64,000 nucleotides of DNA, taken from Lotus japonicus (lineage: Eukaryota > Streptophyta > Magnoliopsida > Fabales > Fabaceae). The translations under genes and the position numbers were made by a program. Below, piece after piece: positions 21,681 through 32,465 of the stretch (its first letter is position 1; each line of letters opens with the position of its first letter). A model generated the notes under the pieces. The model was not told where the DNA came from. It saw only the letters and a list, made by a program, of their open reading frames with translations, and ran no database searches. The stretch is taken from the NCBI RefSeq assembly GCF_012489685.1, contig NC_080042.1:17312150-17376149 (forward strand), written 5' to 3'.

Positions 21681-23335
21681 GCGAAAAAGCAAAATATCTT
21701 CCATTTTCCTCCATTTGTGGCTGATTTCGTGGAGAGCAAGGGGGGAGGGGATTTCCGCGAAAACTTGACCAATCTTCGTGCAGTTCGTCCCTACTTCTAG
21801 GTATCGAGGTAACTATCATGAATCCTACCTCTGATTACTGTTTCTGCTGAGTTTCTGAAGTCGTTTCTGTGCTCACAGTTTTGAGCTTTTTCTAAAATTG
21901 TCCGTTTTCTTCGATTTCTTGCTTGGGTTATGTTCTCTAGGTTCCCATGAGCCTAAAACCTCTGTCAGTAAACGCTGATTGTGATCCAGTTGTCCAGGAT
22001 CTGAAAAACTGTTTCAAAACCCTTTTTGCTCACATTTCGAAACTTTATTGTCGAAAAGACTTAATCTGACTTCGTGCCTTTAGGATTTGTTGTCACGGAT
22101 GTCATGAGGATCGTTGCTGTCAAATTTGTTTTCAGAACTGATAACTTTGAAGTTTTGAGCCTTTATTTTGGACCAAAATGCCCCTGGATAGTCATATTTC
22201 GACCCGATTGTCCGAAAATTGTTCCGACAGTTTCTTTGCCTTAGTTTTATCCTAAAACTACCTTGTGAATTGATTTGATCAAAGAAAAAGAGCCGAAGCC
22301 CTTTTTCCTTTGAGGCTGTGGACTATTTCCTTTAGGGGGGAGTTTTTCGGTTTCGAAAACTTGTCTTTTCGTACCCGATTGTCTCATTCTGAAGCTTGAA
22401 TGCTTTGTCTATCGTCTATGTGTTGTTTTGCGATCGAACTAATCGATTTTGTTTGGTTTATGCTTTGTTTTTCTCCGAGGTTCAGTTGAAGGAACTTTGG
22501 AATACTCAGAGCAATTGTTTGAGGAAAACTTTGATTGCGAAGCTGGAACAGCTCGAGGTTAGGGCAACTTGCTATATTTAACTATGATTGCATGATAGGC
22601 GTCGATAAATTCGACTTATGCTTTGTCTGATGTTGTTTATGATGTTGAGTTGATGTTATGATGCTTTTCCATAACTTGTGATGTTGTGCTTATGTTGGAT
22701 TGAGCGTTTTGACGCAACTTCGGAGTGGAGATTCATTGATCTGGTGATCTTTGATATTTCGGGTTGGATGAACAACCCTAGGCAAGTCCAAATGTGGGGT
22801 TTGAGACTTAGCCATTTGTTGGGATTCGTTGGAATTCCTAGACTTTCCCCGGGAAATGTATTTTGGGTGGTTGATTTTTAGAAACTTAGAATGATAGAGC
22901 TTTCGAAAAATAAAGACTTGGGAAACTTAGACTTTGAGAAATAAACTCATAATTTGACTAATTTGAATTGAAATCATTTTTATTAACGTTTAAGCATAGG
23001 AGAACTGAAGGGGAAAAATATTTACGAAAGGCGGGGGAAAAGTCGACCTTTGTTGTGGGTTTGGAGAGTTATCGGAATTGGGAAAGCCACTAAGGTGAGC
23101 TATGGTGATGATTGAAAGTCACCGAGTACGTTAGTACTCTTGGGGAAGTGTTATGGAGCCGTGTTGTATTGACCGACACCTAGTGCTCTTGTTGTTTGGG
23201 CTGTGTTGTATTGACCGACACTAGACCCTCGTGTAATCTTGTTGGTGGAGTTGTGTTGTATTGACCGACACTAACTCTTGAGTTGTTTTGAGTTTGGGTC
23301 GGAGCAGTTTATTTAGCCATCCAAAGGATGAGCCG

Positions 23336-24032
23336 GGAAGCTTCACTGAGGCGTGAGACTTCGTGAAAGCATGGAACTTCACTGAAGCGTGAGACTTCGT
23401 GAAAGTGAGTAAGCTTCACTGAGGCGTGAGACTTCGTGAAAGCAGAAACTTCACTGAGGCGGGAGACCTTGTGGAGACGGGAACCTTCGCTGAAGCGGGA
23501 GACTTTGCGGAGGCGTGCAAATTCACTGAGGCGTGAGACTTCGTGAAAGCATAAACTTCACTGAGGCGGGAGACCTTGTGGAGACGGGAACCTTCGCTGA
23601 GGCGGGAGACCTTGTGGAGACGGGAACCTTCGCTGAAGCGGGAGACTTTGCGGAGGCGTGCAAATTCACTGAGGCGTGAGACTTCGTGAAAGCAGAAACT
23701 TCACTGAGGCGGGAGACCTTGTGGAGACGGGAACCTTCACTGAGGCGGGAGACCTTGCGGAGACGGGAACCTTCGCTGAGGCGGGAGACCTTGCGGAGAC
23801 GGGAACCTTCGCTGAAGCGGGAGACTTTGCGGAGGCATGCAAATTCACTGAAGCGGGAGACTTTGCGGATGCGTGCAAATTCACTGAAGCGTGAGACTTC
23901 GTGAATGCGCGAAAATTCACTGAAGCGTGAGACTTCGTGAATGTGTGAGATTTCACTGAAGCGTGAGACTTCGTGAAAGCGTAAGACTCCATTGAAGCGT
24001 GAGACTTCATGGAAGCGTGAGATTTCATCGTC
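23336..24032 (+). repeat. 36-bp minisatellite in 5' LTR
   Basis: About 19 units of about 36 bp, for example GAACCTTCGCTGAGGCGGGA + GACCTTGTGGAGACGG, with variant families CTTCACTGAAGCGTGAGACT + TCGTGAAAGC. Many units are imperfect hairpins (TTCACTGAAG..CTTCGTGAA). The unit length is a multiple of three and lacks stops, so several frames on both strands stay open for up to 199 codons with a 12-residue periodicity. These are best read as by-products of the repeat. Confidence 0.9.
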
Positions 24033-24989
24033 GTTTACCATAGGGCAAACGACAGGGAACATTTGTTTAGTTAGACACTTGTGCGTTGGGAGGGCGATAC
24101 ATCGTTTGAATAACCTTATCACCTAACTTCATATGTTGAGATTATGATGATTTGATGTTGATGAGCATCGTTAGATATTAATGATTGAACTGTGTAGGAG
24201 ATTCGAGAACATGCTATGTATATACCTTAGAGTAGGCAATACATAACTTATATGTATATATATACAACATATGTATATATCCCCTTTATCACAAGTTGAT
24301 TGTATATCTATTGTATTCTGTAAGTTGACCCTAGCGCCTTGGCTTTGTTTGTATGTTTGTGTTTGGGCGGTCGGCCTGCTGCCAGGCGTCTGTCAGCCGG
24401 TTCGTGATGATTCGTTGTGCGGGAAAGACCCGGAGCGGAACGACTATTACTGAAGCTTTCGACGAGGACCCGGACATCATGCCTGATCGAGGGAGGGTCG
24501 ATGATAGTAGTGTGGGGTATGGGTGGTTAGAGTGTTTTGGAGTTGGTTGTTACTGTAATAGCTCTGATTCGTTTTGCTTTTGGGACAGGGTAGGTTCCCG
24601 ATGCATGGCTTTTTGTGTGGTTCTCTTACGGAGGGATCACAGTGAGTCAGTCGGACCATAGGGGTCTTTGCTTAGGCCATATTGAGGCCGACTTTCTCCT
24701 AGTGGTTTGTAATTATAATTTTCTCACTTACACTTCTGGGTCTGTATATATTTGCCTACGGGCACACTGCTTTGGAGTCACTGCGAGTGCGCGTGACATG
24801 GAGTGCAGCTGAGGCTGTACATGTATATATGATGTTTATCGGTTAGTTTAGTAGTTGGGTTTTGTCTTTATCTCCTTATCGCTTTATTTACAAAGGAATC
24901 AATCAAAAAAAAAAATTTATTACCTGTTTTTCCGCGAAGGTTTATTTTTGGTTACTAAAGTGACACCTGGAAATCGGGGTGTTACATTG

Positions 24990-25001
24990 TGGTATCAGAG
25001 C
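24990..25001 (+). other. Primer binding site (tRNA-iMet) of chromovirus
   Basis: TGGTATCAGAGC lies three bases after the LTR end TTACA. It is complementary to the 3' end of plant initiator methionine tRNA. Confidence 0.92.
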
Positions 25002-25158
25002 TTAGTCGAGTCTTTTGGGAGTCTTTGGGGAATAGGTCTTCTGTGCTAGGTTGTGTGACTCTGCAAAGAGTGAAAATTGATTGTCTGCAGAGCGATTTTC
25101 GCTCTAATTGTTTGCGTTACTACTTAATCGGATTGAGTGGTTTGTCTAGTGCTACCGT

Positions 25159-25981
25159 ATGGCTAGTACTAATCGGACGTTTGATGAGATATAGGATGGT
25201 GGACCTTAACCGGATGGCGGAGGCAATAGCTACACTGATCGAGGCAATGATGAACCAGGCTGCGGAAGACGCTTATATGCGCGCTGAAGAGGCTGCACGT
25301 GAGCATCACCAACGACTGATGGCGACGACGATGTATCAACAAAGAGGAATGAACCGAACAGGAGCTGGGGGACCAATAAGGTCAGGATCTCAAGGCTACA
25401 ACAGAAGGGAGAGCTACCATCAGTGGGGACCGTATCAGCGTTTCAAGGGAAGAGATCTTATCTCAAGAGTCTACAAACCAACGACTGCTGATACTGGAGG
25501 GGAGCCAGTTGGTGACAAAGGTGTGACATGTACTCGTTGTGGAAAGTTTGGGCATTTTGCTAACAAGTGCTCAGTGACTGGATGGAGATGCTTCAAGTGT
25601 AACCGAGAGGGGCATCTAGCTGTGAACTGCAAGACACCCCAGGAGGAAACGTCTGATAGTAAGATGAAAGGGAATGATGCTACCGAAGGGACAGGAAACA
25701 AGACTTCGGGAAGAGTAGTGACGTGTTACAGGTGCAGGGAAGTAGGGCACTATGCTAGTAAGTGCAAGATCAAGGGAAAACTATGCTTTAATTGCAACCA
25801 ACCGGGACATTTCTCCAGAGATTGTAAGGCACTCAAGGGCGAATCATCAAGGAATGTTGGGAAAGGAAAACAACTTGCTACAGAGGAAAGGATTCATATC
25901 AAGGAAGGAGCAAGAGTTGAGGAGTCGAACGAGGAAGAACGTGGGAACGATGGTAATATTTTAACTGTTCTCGTATTCTAG
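25159..25981 (+). pseudogene. Chromovirus gag, shortened, with four zinc knuckles
   Basis: The expected start ATG (25159) reads MASTNRTFDEI and then a stop. The open frame resumes at 25196 (MVDLNRMAEAIATLIEAMMN) and runs to 25979. The capsid (Retrotrans_gag) domain is largely missing between the N-terminal helix and the Arg/Gly-rich linker. The C-terminal half has four CCHC knuckles (C-X2-C-X4-H-X4-C): CTRCGKFGHFANKC, CFKCNREGHLAVNC, CYRCREVGHYASKC and CFNCNQPGHFSRDC. Four knuckles is more than usual for plant gypsy Gag. The knuckle part alone could still bind nucleic acid. No protease follows. Confidence 0.8.
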
Positions 25982-28189
25982 AATAACTTACTCTTTTATA
26001 TTCAAGCGAGTGTGACGTGCCTAACTTGTATTTACTACTTAGACTATGATCCTATGATTATTATCCCTAGTAGGACCTTATTCGAAGTTGCTCGTGTTTT
26101 AACTATAGGAGTTACACGAGGTTGGGAATAGCACACTAAGTCTAGAAAGTAGCCTTCCACCGATGCGATTATGAGGAAGCTAGTAGCTGAAGAACGAATC
26201 TTAGGGAGATTCCGTATGGGTAGTATACGTGTCATGTTGAGGGTGTGTAGTTCCGTAGCGGGATCATTAAAGGATTTAGTATCAGGATATTTGTGACTAC
26301 TGGAGGATAGGAACTCATTGACTGTTCCAGTGGGTTTTTCTAAATTTCCACCTTCGATGTATTAGGCCTGATCAACCTAATATTGAGGGGGTGATATTCG
26401 GAATCACAGCTGGTTATGGACTTTGATAGAAAGATGTGTAAGATGAATTTGAATTGATTGAGGATTAGTCGGATTTGGGAGGAAAGTTCGTGTTAAGCAC
26501 TTGATTGTGAAAGATTAAGATTTAAATCTTTGGAATTCGATGAGTGTCGTATAGACATTGATTGGTTAGTTCGTGTGATTACTCCAAGTAGAGGTAGACT
26601 AAGTCAAGAGGTTTAATGCCGGAAAAGTATTAAGTAGTTTCTCGGAAGTTATGAAGTCATAGGTTATGTGATTGCTGAGGGGAGTTGTTAGAGACTAAAT
26701 AAGTTGGATTTAATCATGTTTTAGATGATACCTTGATGGTAGCGAGATTGAGAAGAATTAACTCTGAACTAGATTGTTATAGTCGAGTTCGAGGAATAAG
26801 TTTTGCTAAGCGTTGGATTAATATGTGGAGACATTATAGTCTTAAGAGATGAATTTTCGCTTGAAAAGTGTTGAATTAATGATTAAGTTGGAGAAAGAAA
26901 GTTTTAGCATAAGTTGAATACTTGAGGTTGTTGATATGGATTCCAAAGAAATATGCTAAGATTACTAAGTGAGATTTACTAAGTTGGATTGAAATCTTAG
27001 GGTTAAGGTTGAATCTTGAGAGTCGAGAATCGCGTACGAATAGGAGATCTTATGGTTGTAGGTGTGACAATAGGAGTTGAATCTTAGAAGATTGAAGACC
27101 TGAAGGTGAGATTCGGGTTAAGACCATTGATGTATAATATAAGAGTGATCTTGAAGTAAAGGAATTCTGGGTTGTGTAGAGTGTTAAGGTTGGTTATAAG
27201 TTGGTGATCGACTGATGTTGATTATGAGGTTGCGGACATAATGACCATGTGATAAGATTTGAATGATGTTGGCATAATAAGTTGTGAATGTGAAAGCATG
27301 ACGACACTGGTCAGGTCGTTTGGGTAAGTGAAGGAGTTATAGTTTTTAAGAAACGGATATCCATTTAAGAAGTATTGAAGGATTAAAGGTCATTAGAGGA
27401 CCAAACTTGGTGAAGGTTTAGGTTTTAAATCTATGAATGTCTGTCTAAGGTGTGTAGGACTCGAAGTTTGTCAGAATTTGATTGAGAGATTAAGAAGTTG
27501 ATTGGCGAGATGGTGATTAAGTGACAAAAAGGAAGGTGTTAGTATTAAGATGAATACCTGAGGTTGTTATATTTTGACGAGTTTCGTAGAGTTTAAGAGT
27601 CAATGGGACTTTGTTATGGATTTTGATGATGAATATTACGGATAACAAGTGAATTTTACTAAAGTTGAATGAGAATCCTAGGGCTAATGTTGACCTAGTG
27701 AGCTGAGATTCATGTACACATAAGAGATTTAGTGGTGTTAGCGGCTACGATAACAGTTAAATCTCAGAATGTTGAAGGATCGGATGATAAAATGGCTAGT
27801 TAAGTCCCTTGAGGTATAGTTATGATTTAATCTTCTAGAGGATAAGTCTCGATTTGTGCGAAGGGTTAGGGATTTCAGTGAGTGTAAATAGGTTTGAGTG
27901 AGGGAAGTTTCGAGGAAGAAGACGGTAAAAACGGATTATTAGATATTAAGAGGAGGATTATCTTATAAGTTGTTGATAAATTGATGTTGAAGGGGGAGGA
28001 TTCGTCTAGGAGTTATCGAACGAACAAGTGGAGTTTTGGACTGTAGATGAAGATCACGAGGACAAGTTGAGTATCTACTTTGAGATGACAGAGAGGCACC
28101 GAGTTTAAGAAGGATTTCGGATGACCGACAGTAAAAAAAAAAAAAACAAGTGGCTAAGATTGAGCGACTGCACGGAGTGCCAACCGGTA
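25982..28189 (+). other. Chromovirus interior without readable pol
   Basis: This 2.2-kb stretch has no ORF over 70 codons on the sense strand, and I find none of the RT, RNase H or integrase motifs. Many short GATTAAG/GTTGAAT-rich phrases recur. It may be strongly decayed or replaced pol sequence. Confidence 0.55.
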
Positions 28190-28422
28190 TCATTTCAAGC
28201 AGAGATCCGACGCAAGTGATCGAGCCAGACGACATGAAGTTGAATGATGGTTTGTCTTTTGAGACACCGACAGTTAGCAGTGGGGATAGAAGAGTGAAAC
28301 AGTTAAGGGGAAAACAGCTTGCTTAAGTAAAGGTTATGAGGAACAATGACACGGGCAATGCTACATGGGAATTGGAAGACCAGATCAAGGAACTGTATTC
28401 CGGAATTTTCTCAGAACTCTGA
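28190..28422 (+). pseudogene. Chromodomain relic of chromovirus integrase
   Basis: The plus strand from 28201 reads RDPTQVIEPDDMKLNDGLSF, then ETPTVSSGDRRVKQLRGKQL, a TAA stop at 28324, then NNDTGNATWELEDQIKELYS and FSEL ending at TGA 28420. WELED..I..LYP is the classical C-terminal chromodomain of Tekay/Del integrases. This identifies the lineage even though the integrase core is absent. Confidence 0.85.
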
Positions 28423-28437
28423 GTTTCGAGGACGAAA

Positions 28438-28459
28438 CTTTCTTTTTGGAGGGGAGTAT
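28438..28459 (+). other. Polypurine tract of chromovirus
   Basis: TTTTTGGAGGGGAGTA lies immediately before the 3' LTR start at 28460, preceded by the conserved GAGGACGAAACTTT phrase of chromoviruses. Confidence 0.85.
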
Positions 28460-31400
28460 TGTAAGACCCGGATTTTCGGAACAAGTTAATTTCCGACTCA
28501 CGCGTGGAATCAGTGTAAGTGTGACAGGAGTTTGATATTTGAGAAAGATTAATGAAGAAGAAAGTTCAGGAATTACTTGAGGAATGTTGCGTAGTTGCTT
28601 TCGGAGTTAGTACGAGTCGTCTGCACATCTGCCTTATGGCGAGCGTGTCCAGAATAGGCTTTTTCGCTTCTAGAGCAACGTTTTAAGGGAGATTTCGAAT
28701 CCTTGGAAAATTTAAAGATTCTCTTTATTTTTCCTTCGACCAGCGTTTCATTTCGGAACTCTGGACTGTACGCACGATAGTATTCACTTTTCGGAAGTTC
28801 GCCGACGCTAATTTCTTTGCTTCGAAACCCTAGATTCGAGCGATGGATGAAGACTTTTTCTATTCGGGACTTCTAACAGACTTTCCGTTCGCGTTGCCAG
28901 ATTTGTTTCGACATTTCCAATCTTTCTTCAGAAGGAAGTTTTGTCGTCCGGCGATCACAGCAAAAAGTAGTTTTTCGGGACAGATTTAACTTACACCGCT
29001 TTTGAGATTTTCGATATCGTTTTTCCCATATCATAGATATTTGTTTTGAGTTCTGGATTTCTGACGCCAGAATCTCTCTTAGAATTCCTTGGTGAACGTG
29101 CTGCAAAAATCGGAATCGCGAAATTTTCATTTTCCCGCGATTTCGCCCGCCTATAAATAGGCGAAAAAGCAAAATATCTTCCATTTTCCTCCATTTGTGG
29201 CTGATTTCGTGGAGAGCAAGGGGGAGGGGATTTCCGCGAAAACTTGACCAATCTTCGTGCAGTTCGTCCCTACTTCTAGGTATCGAGGTAACTATCATGA
29301 ATCCTACCTCTGATTACTGTTTCTGCTGAGTTTCTGAAGTCGTTTCTGTGCTCACAGTTTTGAGCTTTTTCTAAAATTGTCCGTTTTCTTCGATTTCTTG
29401 CTTGGGTTATGTTCTCTAGGTTCCCATGAGCCTAAAACCTCTGTCAGTAAACGCTGATTGTGATCCAGTTGTCCAGGATCTGAAAAACTGTTTCAAAACC
29501 CTTTTTGCTCACATTTCGAAACTTTATTGTCGAAAAGACTTAATCTGACTTCGTGCCTTTAGGATTTGTTGTCACGGATGTCATGAGGATCGTTGCTGTC
29601 AAATTTGTTTTCAGAACTGATAACTTTGAAGTTTTGAGCCTTTATTTTGGACCAAAATACCCCTGGATAGTCATATTTCGACCCGATTGTCCGAAAATTG
29701 TTCCGACAGTTTCTTTGCCTTAGTTTTATCCTAAAAATACCTTGTGAATTGATTTGATCAAAGAAAAAGAGCCGAAGCCCTTTTTCCTTTGAGGCCGTGG
29801 ACTATTTCCTTTAGGGGGGAGTTTTTCGGTTTCGAAAACTTGTCTTTTCGTACCCGATTGTCTCATTCTGAAGCTTGAATGCTTTGTCTATCGTCTATGT
29901 GTTGTTTTGCGATCGAACTAATCGATTTTGTTTGGTTTATGCTTTGTTTTTCTCCGAGGTTCAGTTGAAGGAACTTTGGAATACTCAGAGCAATTGTTTG
30001 AGGAAAACTTTGATTGCGAAGCTGGAACAGCTCGAGGTTAGGGCAACTTGCTATATTTAACTATGATTGCATGATAGGCGTCGATAAATTCGACTTATGC
30101 TTTGTCTGATGTTGTTTATGATGTTGAGTTGATGTTATGATGCTTTTCCATAACTTGTGATGTTGTGCTTATGTTGGATTGAGCGTTTTGACGCAACTTC
30201 GGAGTGGAGATTCATTGATCTGGTGATCTTTGATATTTCGGGTTGGATGAACAACCCTAGGCAAGTCCAAATGTGGGGTTTGAGACTTAGCCATTTGTTG
30301 GGATTCGTTGGAATTCCTAGACTTTCCCTGGGAAATGTATTTTGGGTGGTTGATTTTTAGAAACTTAGAATGATAGAGCTTTCGAAAAATAAAGACTTGG
30401 GAAACTTAGACTTTGAGAAATAAACTCATAATTTGACTAATTTGAATTGAAATCATTTTTATTAACGTTTAAGCATAGGAGAACTGAAGGGGAAAAATAT
30501 TTACGAAAGGCGGGGGAAAAGTCGACCTTTGTTGTGGGTTTGGAGAGTTATCGGAATTGGGAAAGCCACTAAGGTGAGCTATGGTGATGATTGAAAGTCA
30601 CCGAGTACGTTAGTACTCTTGGGGAAGTGTTATGGAGCCGTGTTGTATTGACCGACACCTAGTGCTCTTGTTGTTTGGGCTGTGTTGTATTGACCGACAC
30701 TAGACCCTCGTGTAATCTTGTTGGTGGAGTTGTGTTGTATTGACCGACACAAACTCTTGAGTTGTTTTGAGTTTGGGTCGGAGCAGTTTATTTAGCCATC
30801 CAAAGGATGAGCCGGGAAGCTTCACTGAGGCGTGAGACTTCGTGAAAGCATGGAACTTCACTGAAGCGTGAGACTTCGTGAAAGTGAGTAAGCTTCACTG
30901 AGGCGTGAGACTTCGTGAAAGCAGAAACTTCACTGAGGCGGGAGACCTTGTGGAGACGGGAACCTTCGCTGAAGCGGGAGACTTTGCGGAGGCGTGCAAA
31001 TTCACTGAGGCGTGAGACTTCGTGAAAGCATAAACTTCACTGAGGCGGGAGACCTTGTGGAGACGGGAACCTTCGCTGAGGCGGGAGACCTTGTGAAGAC
31101 GGGTACCTTCGCTGAAGCGGGAGACTTTGCGGAGGCGTGCAAATTCACTGAGGCGTGAGACTTCGTGAAAGCAGAAACTTCACTGAGGCGGGAGACCTTG
31201 TGGAGACGGGAACCTTCGCTGAGGCGGGAGACCTTGCGGAGACGGGAACCTTCGCTGAGGCGAGAGACCTTGCGGAGACGGGAACCTTCGCTGAAGCGGG
31301 AGACTTTGCGGAGGCGTGCAAATTCACTGAAGCGGGAGACTTTGCGGATGCGTGCAAATTCACTGAAGCGTGAGACTTCGTGAATGCGCGAAAATTCACT

Positions 31401-32465
31401 GAAGCGTGAGACTTCGTGAATGTGTGAGATTTCACTGAAGCGTGAGACTTCGTGAAAGCGTAAGACTCCATTGAAGCGTGAGACTTCATGGAAGCGTGAG
31501 ATTTCATCGTCGTTTACCATAGGGCAAACGACAGGGAACATTTGTTTAGTTAGACACTTGTGCGTTGGGAGGGCGATACATCGTTTGAATAACCTTATCA
31601 CCTAACTTCATATGTTGAGATTATGATGATTTGATGTTGATGAACATCGTTAGATATTAATGATTGAACTGTGTAGGAGATTCGAGAACATGCTATGTAT
31701 ATACCTTAGAGTAGGCAATACATAACTTATATGTATATATATACAACATATGTATATATCCCCTTTATCACAAGTTGATTGTATATCTATTGTATTCTGT
31801 AAGTTGACCCTAGCGCCTTGGCTTTGTTTGTATGTTTGTGTTTGGGCGGTCGGCCTGCTGCCAGGCGTCTGTCAGCCGGTTCGTGATGATTCGTTGTGCG
31901 GGAAAGACCCGGAGCGGAACGACTATTACTGAAGCTTTCGACGAGGACCCGGACATCATGCCTGATCGAGGGAGGGTCGATGATAGTAGTGTGGGGTATG
32001 GGTGGTTAGAGTCTTTTGGAGTTGGTTGTTACTGTAATAGCTCTGATTCGTTTTGCTTTTGGGACAGGGTAGGTTCCCGATGCATGGCTTTTTGTGTGGT
32101 TCTCTTACGGAGGGATCAGAGTGAGTCAGTCGGACCATAGGGGTCTTTGCTTAGGCCATATTGAGGCCGACTTTCTCCTAGTGGTTTGTAATTATAATTT
32201 TCTCACTTACACTTCTGGGTCTATATATATTTGCCTACGGGCACACTGCTTTGGAGTCACTGCGAGTGCGCGTGACATGGAGTGCAGCTGAGGCTGTACA
32301 TGTATATATGATGTTTATCGGTTAGTTTAGTAGTTGGGTTTTGTCTTTATCTCCTTATCGCTTTATTTACAAAGGAATCAATCAAAAAAAAAAATTTATT
32401 ACCTGTTTTTCCGCGAAGGTTTATTTTTGGTTACTAAAGTGACACCTGGAAATCGGGGTGTTACA
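28460..32465 (+). repeat. 3' LTR of nested chromovirus
   Basis: This 4006-bp direct copy of 20980-24986 has the same minisatellite copy number (array at about 30815-31510). Differences are scattered substitutions and one G-run length change near 29219. The TATA box is at 29151-29160. Confidence 0.95.
30815..31510 (+). repeat. 36-bp minisatellite in 3' LTR
   Basis: This is the partner array of 23336-24032, with the same number and order of units and a handful of point differences (for example GTGAAGACGGGTACC at about 31093). Confidence 0.9.

Larger units (their letters stand above)
20980..24986 (+). repeat. 5' LTR of nested chromovirus
   Basis: This is the 4007-bp copy. It has a TATA box CTATAAATAG at 21671, a 36-bp minisatellite at 23336-24032, a TATATA-rich block near 24250, and a conserved GC-rich block near 24365-24500. 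The reading frames inside come from the repeats and are not genes. Confidence 0.95.
20980..32465 (+). mobile_element. Tekay-type chromovirus derivative with 4-kb LTRs, nested in Sirevirus
   Basis: LTRs 20980-24986 and 28460-32465 begin TGTAAGACCC and end GGGGTGTTACA. The TSD ACAGG is at 20975-20979 and 32466-32470. A tRNA-iMet PBS follows the 5' LTR and a purine tract precedes the 3' LTR. The interior is only about 3.5 kb: a gag fragment with zinc knuckles, 2.2 kb without readable pol, and a chromodomain relic. LTRs make up 70% of the element. Protease, RT, RNase H and integrase core are absent, so it is non-autonomous and resembles large retrotransposon derivatives. About 15-20 differences between the LTRs were noticed by eye, so insertion is recent. 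Confidence 0.95.

Noticed and set aside
23336..24032. Repeat array that might be taken for a CRISPR array
   Set aside because: Units are contiguous with no unique spacers, and the context is a plant LTR.
23523..24122. 199-codon minus-strand ORF with 12-residue repeats, and matching ORFs in the second LTR at 31002-31601
   Set aside because: The frame is a by-product of the 36-bp stop-free minisatellite. Several other frames on both strands are equally open, and no ATG context, codon bias or family supports a protein.
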